Translations under genes and position numbers: made by a program
The notes under the pieces: generated by a model
Databases searched by the model: none
Seen by the model: only the letters and a program-made list of their open reading frames with translations
Told to the model about the DNA's origin: nothing
Shown: one piece after another, positions 23,023 to 31,221 of the stretch
Position numbering within the stretch: the stretch's first letter is position 1
Layout: each line of letters starts with the position of its first letter
Assembly (NCBI RefSeq): GCF_003131185.1
Contig: NZ_QFFU01000027.1
Span: forward strand, 27,359-91,358
Direction: 5' to 3'
Length of the DNA: 64,000 nucleotides
Source of the DNA: Pseudomonas ovata
GTDB taxonomy: Bacteria > Pseudomonadota > Gammaproteobacteria > Pseudomonadales > Pseudomonadaceae

Positions 23023-24111
23023 TCAAAGGGGGCTGAAAGTAACAGGCCTGTAAATGTTTTTTCTGCGTGAAAATAAAGACCTGAAAGGTTCTTTTTTGTA
23101 AGCTGTTATGCCTTCTTGGTACTCATAGGCGCCGCTGGAAAGTTTTCGAATACTGTCTGACTGCGTCGCAATGAGATTTTCAATGTCGACCGGACTTAGA
23201 TTTGTATGAACAAGACCGTCATAGCCTTTGGTCAGGCGGCCACTCACTTTTGAGAACTCACTGGCAAAGGAGTTTTCTGCCCCGGCGCCAGAGAAGCACA
23301 GGAGTAGTTTGACTTTGTCTGCGCTGTGGACTTCTACACCCGCTTGCATTGCCCGATTATAAAGTGCGCGTGGGGTTAATGCGTTACCCCCTGACATGGC
23401 AAGGTGCATGGGCTCGAAGCCCGCTGGCGGCTCAGCGGTGCCATGACCGAGAAACCCTATGACTTTGGTTTTGGAAGCGCTTTTCTCAAAGCTGAAAATA
23501 CCGTCTGCAATTTTTCTGATATTGGTAGCGGGCTGGGTGGCTTTTACAGGATTAATCCATGCCCTGATCCGTTTGAAAAAACTTGGTAAATGTCCCGTCG
23601 GATCCACCCGGTTCACCGGATCCCCCACGCAATACGCATACGCATTCAATCCACCCTCCCCAAACGGACTCAAGCTGTCCGGGCTGTTGAACCGCATCAA
23701 TACCGGGTTGAAGGCCCGGTAGCCATTGCCCAGCAGATAATGCCCGGTCACCGGATCAAGCCGCTCGCCATTGAACCCTGGCAGAGACGCGGAGTCTGGA
23801 TGGCGCATGCCGTAAGGCAGATAGGCAAACCGGTGTTGCTGTCCTGCATTCAAGGCATGCATCACCGAACCTGGCGGATCAGTGGCAAGCAATAGGCTTT
23901 CACCTTGTCCTGCCGCCAGCCGCTGTTGAGCCAGTAACAGATCGAGTGCCCGTAGGCATGAAGTCTGCACCGCCCTCTGGATTTCCGTGCTCAGGCGGTT
24001 CAGGCGATAGAAGCAATGCACATCGCGCTGGCCAACCGGCGAACACCCGGCCAGCCGGTCAATCGGGTCGTAGTGATAACGGCACAGCCATTCAGGCGTT
24101 AGATGGGTCAT
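23023..24111 (-). CDS. Orphan Rhs core protein with a clan-CD-peptidase-like tip (copy 3)
   Basis: A 362-residue protein. Residues 10-174 are the shared Rhs core ending GDPVNRVDPTGH. The tip (175-362) has a hydrophobic strand running into HG (KTKVIGFLGHGTAEPP, His223) and a second strand into Cys-x-Ser-Gly (VKLLLCFSGAG, Cys272). This is the His/Cys dyad layout of clan CD cysteine peptidases (caspase, CHAT, C80). A toxin that cleaves proteins, or a self-processing domain, is plausible but is inference. The leader differs from copies 1 and 2. No immunity gene is evident. All three copies read in the same direction and are separated by 190-340 bp. Confidence 0.8.
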   Translation of the reverse strand: MTHLTPEWLCRYHYDPIDRLAGCSPVGQRDVHCFYRLNRLSTEIQRAVQTSCLRALDLLLAQQRLAAGQGESLLLATDPPGSVMHALNAGQQHRFAYLPYGMRHPDSASLPGFNGERLDPVTGHYLLGNGYRAFNPVLMRFNSPDSLSPFGEGGLNAYAYCVGDPVNRVDPTGHLPSFFKRIRAWINPVKATQPATNIRKIADGIFSFEKSASKTKVIGFLGHGTAEPPAGFEPMHLAMSGGNALTPRALYNRAMQAGVEVHSADKVKLLLCFSGAGAENSFASEFSKVSGRLTKGYDGLVHTNLSPVDIENLIATQSDSIRKLSSGAYEYQEGITAYKKEPFRSLFSRRKNIYRPVTFSPL

Positions 24112-24197
24112 AGGCAGCGGTCATGGGCGTGGGGCAGATGCCCTCAGGTTCACCCGTTATCCCGGCCTTGCCTACCTGTCAGAACTGCCAGGCCCTA

Positions 24198-24337
24198 GGC
24201 TCTGTACGTAAAGTGGCTGCGCTCGGCCATGCTGCGTTAAAAATCGACTCGCAATGCTCATTGACACGTGTCAACTGTGCTTGCTCGCCGTTTTTTGCCT
24301 TGCCTGACCTTCGCTCACCGACTTTTCGTACAGAGCC
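24198..24337. mobile_element. 140-bp palindromic MITE-like element with TA target duplication
   Basis: Both ends begin GGCTCTGTACG(T/A)AAAGT as inverted repeats, one mismatch in 17, and are flanked by TA on each side (24196-24197 and 24338-24339). Aligning the left 70 nt with the reverse complement of the right 70 nt shows scattered further identity. The exact centre is the perfect palindrome TTGACACGTGTCAA (24261-24274). It has no coding capacity. Such structure suggests a non-autonomous element mobilised by a transposase recognising GGCTCTGTACG ends, or two copies of one transposon end joined head to head. It abuts the stop codon of the GlxA-type pseudogene. Confidence 0.7.
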
Positions 24338-25248
24338 TAAAGATCCAGCCCCACCGGCTCCGCCTGCCAGTCGGCCTTGAACCGTTCCACTTCATGCCGG
24401 CGCTTGCGGTAGGAGTAGGGGGTCTCGCCGTATTGCTTGCGAAACCACAGGATGAAGTGCGAGGCATCGGAAAAGCCGCAGCCCAGGGCAATGGTGGTGA
24501 TGTTCTGGCTGGTGTTGACCAGCAGGCGCCGGGCGTGGTCCAGGCGCAGTTTGCGCCAGTAATTGGCCGGCGGTTCCTGGGTGTTGGCCACGAACTCACG
24601 GTGCAACTGGCGCGGCTGACCCGGTCGTTTTCGTAGATGCTCGGCGGGGCGCCGGCCTGCTCCCGGGTGTCGGTCTGGGCCTCGACCAGCAGGTATTCCA
24701 GGCCTTTCTGCGTTCGTACCGCGCCGCAGTGGCGGCTGATCAGGCTGGCGGCCAGGTCGATGGCGGTGCCGCCAGGGCAGGTGATGATGCCGCCGTCGTC
24801 GACATAGCTCTTGTCCAGCACCGCCGTGGCGCCCGGGAACAGCGTCTTGAATTCGTCGAGGATGGTGAAGTGCACCGCGCAGCGCTTGCCGTCGAGCAGC
24901 CCGGCCTTGCCCAGCACGAACGAGGCCGAGCACAGGGCGATGATCGGCACCTTGGCCGCATGCAGGTCACGCAATGCGTCGAGCAGCCATTGCGGCGGGT
25001 TGCGGGTTTCGCCCATCAGGCCGCCGGCGATCACGATGTAGTCGTACTGCGCCCAGACATTGAGCGGCTTGGTGGGCGAGATCGGCATGCCGCAACTGGC
25101 GGTCACCGGCTCGTCCAGGCAGGTCATCCAGTCCCACTGGCAATGCACCTGCTGGCTGCGGAATGACTTGTCGGCGGCAAAGCGCAGCGAGTCGACCAGG
25201 CCCGCCACCGGCACCAGGGTGTTCACGAGTGATCGTCACGAGCGGCAT
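24337..25248 (-). pseudogene. GlxA-type (DJ-1/PfpI + AraC) regulator, disrupted
   Basis: The first frame codes for the DJ-1/PfpI-like domain (YDYIVIAGGLMG, IALCSASFVLGKAGLLDGKRCAVHF, CPGGTAIDLAASLI). After PSIYENDRVSRA it loses sense. The C-terminal AraC part continues in another frame from QLHREFVANTQ to ILWFRKQYGETPYSYRKRRHEVERF. Comparing the two, about 30-40 codons including the first HTH helix are missing, probably lost by deletion between short AGCCGC repeats near 24610. The N-terminus also changes frame near 25225 (MPLVTIT against VNTLVPVAGLVDSLRF). The stop TAG is made of the TA target site plus the first base of the MITE. The gene is non-functional as a DNA-binding regulator. Confidence 0.75.
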
Positions 25249-25393
25249 GGTAATGATCAATTTGCCCACCGCCGGCGTCGACTATCACGTGCCGTTCGGC
25301 GGCAACGGCGCTTCCAGCCTGGGCGCACGCGAGCAGGGCACCCACGCACGGCATTTATTCACCCGGGTCAAAACCGCTTATCAGTTGGCCTGA
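25244..25393 (+). pseudogene. C-terminal remnant of an aldehyde dehydrogenase
   Basis: Forty-nine codons, GMVMINLPTAGVDYHVPFGG then ...SLGAREQGTHARHLFTRVKTAYQLA, match the C-terminal end of aldehyde dehydrogenases of the 2,5-dioxopentanoate (alpha-ketoglutarate semialdehyde) type. The catalytic domain and the N-terminus are absent. It is joined directly to the 5' end of the GlxA-type pseudogene on the other strand, so one deletion appears to have removed the region between two divergent genes. Confidence 0.7.
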
Positions 25394-25457
25394 GCACTGT
25401 TACTTTCTATGTCGGGGGCGCGTCTACGCTCCATGTGCTTTATGACACCTAACCTCG

Positions 25458-25567
25458 GTAGGAGCGCGCTCTGCCCGCGACCGGCTGCGTCAGCAGTCGT
25501 AAATTTGTGGCGTTTCACACATTTTGCGAGCGCTAGCGCACTCGGTCGCGGGCAAGCGCGCTCCTAC
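25458..25567 (-). repeat. BIME, ~110-bp double REP palindrome (inverted orientation)
   Basis: Same element as at 2766 and 63858 but in the opposite orientation: here GCAGCAGTCGTAAATTT precedes TTTGCGAGCGCTAGCGCACTC. The outer stem is about 24 bp. It lies between the ALDH remnant and the TPP-enzyme gene. Confidence 0.88.
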
Positions 25568-25610
25568 GGGGGTGTCTGCTTTTTACAACCAACCAATGAT
25601 GAGGAGCATC

Positions 25611-27254
25611 ATGGCCAAGGCCGCCGACGTGGTAGTGCAATGTCTGGAAAATGAAGGCGTCGAGTACGTGTTCGGTATTCCAGGTGAAGAGAACCTCGAC
25701 CTGCTCGAGTCGCTGCGCAAGTCGCAGATCAAGCTGGTGCTGACTCGCCACGAGCAGTCCGCCGGCTTCATGGCCGCCACCTATGGCCGTCTGACCGGCA
25801 AGACCGGCGTCAGCCTGTCGACCCTGGGCCCGGGTGCCACCAACCTGGTCACCGCCGGCGCCTATGCCTACCTGGGCGGCATGCCGATGCTGATGATCAC
25901 CGGCCAGAAGCCGATCAAGAAATCCAAGCAGGGCCGCTTCCAGATCCTGGATGTGGTCGGCATGATGCAGCCACTGACCAAGTACACCCATCAGTTGGCT
26001 TCCGCGGACAACATCCCGTCCCGTGTGCGTGAGGCCTTCCGCCTTGCCGAAGAAGAAAAGCCCGGTGCCGTGCACCTGGAGCTGCCTGAAGACATCGCCG
26101 CCGAACAGACCGACGCACTGCCGATTCCTCGCAGCCTGCACCGTCGTCCGCTGGCCGAGCACAAGTCGATCGAGGCCGCTGTCGCCAAGCTCAAGAATGC
26201 TCGCAGCCCGATTCTGGTGATCGGCGCCGGTGCCAACCGCAAGATGACCGCCAAGGTCCTCAAGCAACTGATCGACCAGACCGGCATTCCGTTTGTCACC
26301 ACGCAAATGGGCAAGGGTGTGGTCGACGAGCGCCACCCGCGCTTCCTGGGCAACGCCGCACTGTCGTCCGGCGACTTCGTACACCGCGCCGTCGAGGCCG
26401 CCGACCTGATCATCAACATCGGCCACGATGTGATCGAGAAGCCGCCGTTCTTCATGGTCCGGGGCGGCACCGAAGTGATCCACATCAGCTTCCGCTCCGC
26501 TGAAGTCGATGCGGTGTATTTCCCGCAGATCGAAGTGATCGGCGACATCGCCAACGCCGTATGGCAGATCGGCGAAGCGCTAGAAGGCGTTTCGCACTGG
26601 GACTTCACCCGCCTGCTGGCCATCCGTGAAGCCAACGAAGCGCAGATCGCCGAAGGCGCCGACGACAACCGTTTCCCGGTTTACCCACAGCGCCTGGTCG
26701 CCGACATCCGTCGCGCGCTGCCGTCCGAAGGCATCGTGGCGCTGGACAACGGCATCTACAAGATCTGGTTCGCCCGTAACTACAAGGCGCACAAGCCCAA
26801 CACCGTACTGCTCGACAACGCCCTGGCAACCATGGGCGCAGGCTTGCCGTCGGCCATGGCTTCGCACCTGGTGTACCCGGACCGTCCGGTGATCTCGGTG
26901 TGCGGCGATGGCGGCTTCATGATGAACAGCCAGGAACTGGAAACGGCCGTGCGCCTGAAGATGAACCTGACCGTGGTGATCCTGCGCGACGATGGCTACG
27001 GCATGATCCGCTGGAAGCAGGCCAACATGGGCTTCACCGATTTCGGCCTGGACTACGGCAACCCTGACTTCGTCAAATACGCCGAAGCCTACGGTGCCAA
27101 CGGTCACCGCGTCGAAAGCGCCGAAGGCTTCCTGCCGCTGCTGGAAAAATGCATCAGCACCCCGGGCGTGCACGTGATCGACTGCCCGGTCGATTACAGC
27201 GAAAACGACCGCATCCTCAACACCGAACTGCGCGAGCGCAGCCTGGCGGTGTAA
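25611..27254 (+). CDS. Thiamine-diphosphate enzyme, acetolactate synthase large-subunit type
   Basis: A 547-residue enzyme of the acetolactate synthase / TPP-dependent family. FGIPGEEN (residues 21-28), the catalytic glutamate Glu48 in LTRHEQSAGFMA, and the TPP/Mg motif GDGGFMMNSQELETAVRLKMN at about 430-450 are intact. The start at 25611 has GAGGAG. No small subunit gene follows, so it resembles catabolic acetolactate synthase or a related carboligase rather than the biosynthetic IlvBN pair. It joins two pyruvate units or a similar 2-keto acid. The neighbouring ALDH remnant suggests the original locus was larger. Confidence 0.87.
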   Translation: MAKAADVVVQCLENEGVEYVFGIPGEENLDLLESLRKSQIKLVLTRHEQSAGFMAATYGRLTGKTGVSLSTLGPGATNLVTAGAYAYLGGMPMLMITGQKPIKKSKQGRFQILDVVGMMQPLTKYTHQLASADNIPSRVREAFRLAEEEKPGAVHLELPEDIAAEQTDALPIPRSLHRRPLAEHKSIEAAVAKLKNARSPILVIGAGANRKMTAKVLKQLIDQTGIPFVTTQMGKGVVDERHPRFLGNAALSSGDFVHRAVEAADLIINIGHDVIEKPPFFMVRGGTEVIHISFRSAEVDAVYFPQIEVIGDIANAVWQIGEALEGVSHWDFTRLLAIREANEAQIAEGADDNRFPVYPQRLVADIRRALPSEGIVALDNGIYKIWFARNYKAHKPNTVLLDNALATMGAGLPSAMASHLVYPDRPVISVCGDGGFMMNSQELETAVRLKMNLTVVILRDDGYGMIRWKQANMGFTDFGLDYGNPDFVKYAEAYGANGHRVESAEGFLPLLEKCISTPGVHVIDCPVDYSENDRILNTELRERSLAV

Positions 27255-27278
27255 CCGGCCGTTTGCCTGACGCTGCAT

Positions 27279-27313
27279 GGGTGCCTTTGAAAACGTAATT
27301 TTCAGAGGTGCCC
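27279..27313 (+). terminator. Hairpin downstream of the TPP-enzyme gene
   Basis: GGGTGCCTTTGAAAA and TTTTCAGAGGTGCCC form a 15-bp stem with G-U pairs and a 5-nt loop, 25 nt after the stop. The T-run is inside the stem rather than after it, so its strength is uncertain. Confidence 0.5.
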
Positions 27314-27320
27314 GTATGCC

Positions 27321-27380
27321 GTAGGAGCGGCTTCAGCCGCGAAGGGGTCTGCACATTGCCGACCTTTTCGCGGCTGATAC
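27321..27380. repeat. REP pair of the GTAGGAGCGGCTTCAGCCGC family
   Basis: CAGCCGCGAAGGGGTC and GACCTTTTCGCGGCTG form inverted arms around an 11-nt loop, preceded by GTAGGAGCGGCTT. This is a third REP family in the window. DNA right of it becomes AT-rich. Confidence 0.65.
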
Positions 27381-27526
27381 AGATTTATTCCTGAACTGTA
27401 GGACGTTTCTGATTTTTATTGATTGTCATTGAACATTTGATTTTCGAGTGATTACGTCGGCCGTGTTCTGGAATTAATGCCAGAGGGCTCACGGGTCGAC
27501 TCAAATAATCAAATGGAATTCTGACA

Positions 27527-28411
27527 ATGATGGATAAAAATAAAAAGCGTCTGAACCTATGGCTGGCGGGTGTATTGACCGCTACGGCCTTGCCGGCATT
27601 CGCCCAGACCGATTCGTTGAACCCGGCCAATCAGCCGCCGGTCCAGGCATCGATGACAATGGTGCTGGAGGACCGTGTTCATCTGCTCAAGCATGAGCTG
27701 GAAAGCGTCACGGCGGTTCACCACTACACCTTTACGGCCGTGCGTGGCCAGACTGTTCTATTGGCCATTCCGGACGTCAGGTCCTACGGCAAGCAATGGC
27801 GGCTGGAATACCGGACCGATGGCGGCGAATGGAAAGCCAAGCGCTGGAGCGGGCCTGAAAAGATGGAACGGCTGGCGCCAGGGACAACAGTTGAAGTGCG
27901 GGTGATGGCCGCCGAGGGGGTTCAGTTTGACAAGGCGCCTTATGAACTGGCGTTTGGTTCGTACCCACACATGCGTTATGACTTCCATCACGAAAAGGGC
28001 TTCATGCCTATTCCTCATGGGCTGACCAAGCCTGCTTTTCTCGCCACCCAGGCGTTGACCGAGGCGTTGCTGGAGGTCAGTTTCACCGACAGTAAAGGGC
28101 ATCCGCTGGAGGGGGGCGTAGTTGCATTTACTTTCAAGCCTAGCGGTGTCGCTGACCGTAAGACCACTGTCTACACCTCTGGCAGTGACGGAAAAGTGGT
28201 GGAGCTCATCAAGTTCAGTGGCTGTAAAGGTGGTTTTTATGCTAAGCCATTCATTCATGTCAATAATGGCAGGAATACATGGGCTACTCGCTACGAGGTG
28301 GGCGATTATGAGGCGCTGAACTTACTTCCTGGTGTTCATGCAGATAAACCGCATCACTATAATTTTGGGCACATTTGTAATCGATGGTTGATTAACTGGT
28401 CCAGGAACTGA
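27527..28411 (+). CDS. Secreted protein of unknown function
   Basis: A 294-residue protein. KKRLNLWLAGVLTATALPAFAQ is a clear Sec signal peptide with cleavage after AFA. The mature part has a beta-rich N-terminal section (VHHYTFTAVRGQTVLLAIPDVRSYGKQWRLEYR) and a later Ig/transthyretin-like stretch (LLEVSFTDSKGHPLEGGVVAFTFKPSGVADRKTTVYTSGSDGKV). Two cysteines (SGCKGGF and HICNRW) near the C-terminus could form a disulphide. The last third has lower GC than its neighbours, suggesting transfer. No family is recognised. A periplasmic or extracellular role is inferred from the signal peptide alone. Confidence 0.75.
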   Translation: MMDKNKKRLNLWLAGVLTATALPAFAQTDSLNPANQPPVQASMTMVLEDRVHLLKHELESVTAVHHYTFTAVRGQTVLLAIPDVRSYGKQWRLEYRTDGGEWKAKRWSGPEKMERLAPGTTVEVRVMAAEGVQFDKAPYELAFGSYPHMRYDFHHEKGFMPIPHGLTKPAFLATQALTEALLEVSFTDSKGHPLEGGVVAFTFKPSGVADRKTTVYTSGSDGKVVELIKFSGCKGGFYAKPFIHVNNGRNTWATRYEVGDYEALNLLPGVHADKPHHYNFGHICNRWLINWSRN

Positions 28412-28420
28412 CGATTTAGC

Positions 28421-28452
28421 GGGCACCCTGCAGGCGTTTTTCGGCAGGGTGC
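28421..28452. terminator. Hairpin between convergent genes
   Basis: GGCACCCTGC and GCAGGGTGCC form a perfect 10-bp stem with a 12-nt loop, centred between the stops at 28411 and 28465. There is no strong T-run on either side, but the position fits a shared terminator. Confidence 0.5.
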
Positions 28453-28464
28453 CGTTGCGCGCCA

Positions 28465-29148
28465 TCAGACGTTAGTATCAACCCAGGGCTGTTCACGGCT
28501 TTCGCCATTCTCAATGATCTGGCGTACAAAAGCTTCATGCATCCTTTCGGGCTTCAGCAGGACGAGCTTTCCATAATCAAGCGTGTTCTGAATATTCAAA
28601 AGACTCAGTGTGTATTGACTGCCGAATGCAGTGTCCTCGTGATCAACCAGGGCCATTGCCATTTTGGCGTGCCGGTGAACACTCCACTTGAATTCACTTC
28701 TGTCATTGAATATTTTTGTCAGGTATTGCACATCCTCTTCAGTCAGTAACAGGTCTTGGTTGAGTATCTTTATTTGCTCATCATCACCCAGTGTGTAGCT
28801 GAAGTTCTTACTGGCAAGATCAGGCCTGAAAACACCCAGTTCGTTTCTGATCTCGGCGTAGAAGCACTGCTGGATCTGGAGTTCTATAGTTGAAAACGAC
28901 TTAAGGTCATTCAGGTACATTTCTTTGGTTAAAGGACGCTTTTCTTCAGGTTTTCCGGTCTCATGATACGTGTAGGTTTTCCCCTTCCACGGCTCTGCCT
29001 CTCGGGTATAAAACGCTTTTGCCCGCGCCTCCCTGGGGTCTTCGTTGATTTTCGGCGTGCTGGATAAAGCCTTTTCAGCACCCGGCCCAGAAGGCCTGGG
29101 CAGCACGTGAGTGGGTATTGGTGTCGAGGCGATACCGGTGATGTTCAT
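28465..29148 (-). CDS. Hypothetical protein, AT-rich gene
   Basis: A 227-residue protein with no recognised family. The first 35 residues (MNITGIASTPIPTHVLPRPS...) are rich in Ser, Thr, Pro and Gly and poor in charge, a style seen in type III effectors of plant-associated Pseudomonas, but no secretion gene or hrp box was identified. The rest is predicted helical and mixed charge (YLNDLKSFSTIELQIQQCFYAEIRNELGVF; TEEDVQYLTKIFNDRSEFKWSVHRHAKMAMALVDHED). AGAGAAC precedes the ATG. The low GC and isolated position suggest recent acquisition. Confidence 0.65.
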   Translation of the reverse strand: MNITGIASTPIPTHVLPRPSGPGAEKALSSTPKINEDPREARAKAFYTREAEPWKGKTYTYHETGKPEEKRPLTKEMYLNDLKSFSTIELQIQQCFYAEIRNELGVFRPDLASKNFSYTLGDDEQIKILNQDLLLTEEDVQYLTKIFNDRSEFKWSVHRHAKMAMALVDHEDTAFGSQYTLSLLNIQNTLDYGKLVLLKPERMHEAFVRQIIENGESREQPWVDTNV

Positions 29149-29286
29149 GTCGATGTTCTCTGGCGGGTGGATTCGTTATTGCTAACGGCCATCGCGCCAA
29201 GAACTGTGCCTGATCATGGTGTAGGACTATTCCGAAGATGAACCTGGTTGTGAGCGGTGTCTCAAATCGGGCACACATAAGCCCGT

Positions 29287-29316
29287 TGGCCACACCCGTG
29301 ACGACGAGTGTGGCCA
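29287..29316 (-). terminator. Hairpin downstream of the ferritin-like operon
   Basis: TGGCCACAC and GTGTGGCCA form a perfect 9-bp stem with a 12-nt loop, 8 nt past the stop at 29324. There is no T-run, so it may act as an mRNA end-stabiliser. Confidence 0.4.
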
Positions 29317-29323
29317 CACCCCC

Positions 29324-30049
29324 TTAGCTCACTTGATCAAGCAAATCCTGCCTGACCGCACTGCGGATCCTGGACAGATGCTCTTCTTCCTGCACAAAGG
29401 CGCGAGCGAAGCTGTTGGCGATCATGGGGTGGCCGCCCTTGTCGGCCAGTTCGATCAACAACTCCCAGGCGGCGTTGTCTTCCAGTTCGATGGTGAGGAT
29501 GGCGCTCATCGATTGCGACACGGTGGTGCGCGGGTCGGTCAGCACCTGCAGCACGCCGGTGGCCTTGACCCCGGCCACGTCGGCACAGGGAGTGACCGCC
29601 GTCGGGTCGCCGCCCAGGGTTGCGATGGTGTCGTGCAGCAGGTGCATGTGCTCCAGTTCCTGTGCCTGGATTTCGCGCAGGGTCTCGACCAGCTCCGGAT
29701 TGGCCTCCGGTGCGGCCAGGGCCTTGGCGATCATGGCCTCGTACAGCCTTACGCCGGTACGCTCGAAGGCCAGGCGCTCGCCGAGCTTGTCCAGCAGCAC
29801 CTGCGGGTTCTTGCCGATCGCCTTGTCGAAGGTGGTCTTGAGCTTGCCCTTGACCGAGTCGGGCGCCGGCACCGTGCCCACCGGGTCCGCTTCACGAATG
29901 GCGTGCTGGCGTGCGTGTGTGTAGGCCTCGGCATTGCCCGGCACGTCGGCCGGGAACAGGCGGGTCGCTTCAAGCTGGCGTTTGGTGTCGTGCGGCGCCT
30001 TTTGTGCACCGGTCTTGTTCATGCCGATTTCAACCTGAGGTGTGCTCAT
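29324..30049 (-). CDS. Ferritin-like domain protein (YciE/DUF892-like)
   Basis: A 241-residue protein with a four-helix-bundle di-iron pattern. One helix pair carries LAFERTGVRLYEAM and EIQAQELEHMHLL (ExxH), a second pair carries ILTIELEDNAAWELL and FVQEEEHLSRI (ExxH). The first 75 residues are a polar extension. Its ATG overlaps the stop of the 391-residue gene upstream (ATGA), so the two are translationally coupled. Ferritin-like proteins of this type are linked to iron handling or stress; the exact activity is unknown. Confidence 0.78.
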   Translation of the reverse strand: MSTPQVEIGMNKTGAQKAPHDTKRQLEATRLFPADVPGNAEAYTHARQHAIREADPVGTVPAPDSVKGKLKTTFDKAIGKNPQVLLDKLGERLAFERTGVRLYEAMIAKALAAPEANPELVETLREIQAQELEHMHLLHDTIATLGGDPTAVTPCADVAGVKATGVLQVLTDPRTTVSQSMSAILTIELEDNAAWELLIELADKGGHPMIANSFARAFVQEEEHLSRIRSAVRQDLLDQVS

Positions 30050-31221
30050 GAGCGTGCTCCCTGGGTGTTGAGTTCAGAACCGGGTTGCCAGTTGTAGCCG
30101 GCCGAGACGATGTCGGCCGGCACGCCCTGGCTGTTGATACGAGCCCGATAATCCAGTGACCGCTGGCTTTCCTGCTCCTTGGCAACAAAGGCGCTGCCAC
30201 GGGTGCGCAGGTCGCGTTCCTGGCGCAGGGTCTCGCGCACGAAGTCGCGCTGGCTCTTGAAGTCGATCATGCGTGGCAATGGGCCGGCGAGCACTTCGGC
30301 CGGATCGCGCCGCTCATGCTGCTTGAACAGCTCGCAGGCCAGGTTCAGGTGGCCCAGCTCGTAGTCGACAAAGCGCTCCCACAGCGCCTTGATGCGCGGA
30401 TTGTCCTCCTGCTCGGCGCAACTGGCGTAGGCATAGACTTCCATTGCCTCGTGGATCATCCATTTTTCGATAAAGGTTTCGCCGGGGTCCTGCAGCGAGC
30501 CGTACTGAGTGACGTGCTGTTCTTCGACCGAGGCGATCTCGGCGTACAACGCCCGCGCCAGCGGGTCGGCAAACACCGGGCCGATGTTCATGTAGTAATC
30601 GTGGGTCTGGTACTCGGCGGCGGTGATCAGCGCGGCATGCAGCTTGGTGATCAGTTGCGCGTCGTCCTTCTGGTAATGCTCGCGCAGGTCGTCTTGCGGT
30701 GCGCGATGGTGCTCGCGGGTCGGCCGGCCGGGCACAATGTCGGTGTAGCCCTGGGTGATGGTGCGTGCGTCCTTGCCTTCCAGCCGGTCGAGCATGGCGG
30801 CGTAGCGGTACAGGTGGTCGAAGTCTTCGAGCAGGCCGAAGCGGTAGGTCTGGGCCTGGTAGGGATCCGGTTCGTTCTGTGCCACCGCGGCGGTGACTTC
30901 GATGGCCACCTGTTCGTAGGCCACGGTGGTTTCCAGCGGCGAGTGGTCGGCTGACAGCAGCCAGTTGACCGTGGTCATCTGGTGCTGCTCGACCCGGCGG
31001 ATCTGCGCCAGCGGCAGGCGCAGTGCCTTGTGAAAGCGGTTACCGAAATGCTTGAGGCGCAGGGTGTCGGCCTCTACGCCGTTCATCAGGATCACCCGCA
31101 CGCGGGTGAAGGCATCGTCGTCCAGTTTGCTGATCGGCTTGCCGGCCAGCTCACGCCAGGTAAAGGTCTGTTTCTCCAGCGGAACGCCTTTGTTATCCAA
31201 GAGGTTATCGATCTTGTCCAT
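30046..31221 (-). CDS. Large ferritin-like protein of unknown function
   Basis: A 391-residue helical protein. ExxH-like pairs appear in YAEIASVEEQHVTQYGSL, MIHEAMEVYAYASCAEQ and FVDYELGHLNLACELF, consistent with a di-metal ferritin-like bundle in the middle (residues about 200-310). The N-terminal 150 residues contain RRVEQHQMTTVNWLLSADHSPLETTVAYEQVAIEVTAAVAQ, possibly a second bundle. GGAG precedes the ATG by 8 nt. It is the first gene of a two-gene operon with the smaller ferritin-like protein. No named family is assigned. Confidence 0.72.
   Translation of the reverse strand: MDKIDNLLDNKGVPLEKQTFTWRELAGKPISKLDDDAFTRVRVILMNGVEADTLRLKHFGNRFHKALRLPLAQIRRVEQHQMTTVNWLLSADHSPLETTVAYEQVAIEVTAAVAQNEPDPYQAQTYRFGLLEDFDHLYRYAAMLDRLEGKDARTITQGYTDIVPGRPTREHHRAPQDDLREHYQKDDAQLITKLHAALITAAEYQTHDYYMNIGPVFADPLARALYAEIASVEEQHVTQYGSLQDPGETFIEKWMIHEAMEVYAYASCAEQEDNPRIKALWERFVDYELGHLNLACELFKQHERRDPAEVLAGPLPRMIDFKSQRDFVRETLRQERDLRTRGSAFVAKEQESQRSLDYRARINSQGVPADIVSAGYNWQPGSELNTQGARS

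Noticed and set aside
20187..24200. Immunity genes or a complete CDI/T6SS locus around the Rhs tips
   Set aside because: No open frame with ribosome site, VgrG, PAAR or chaperone gene was found on either strand in the spacers.
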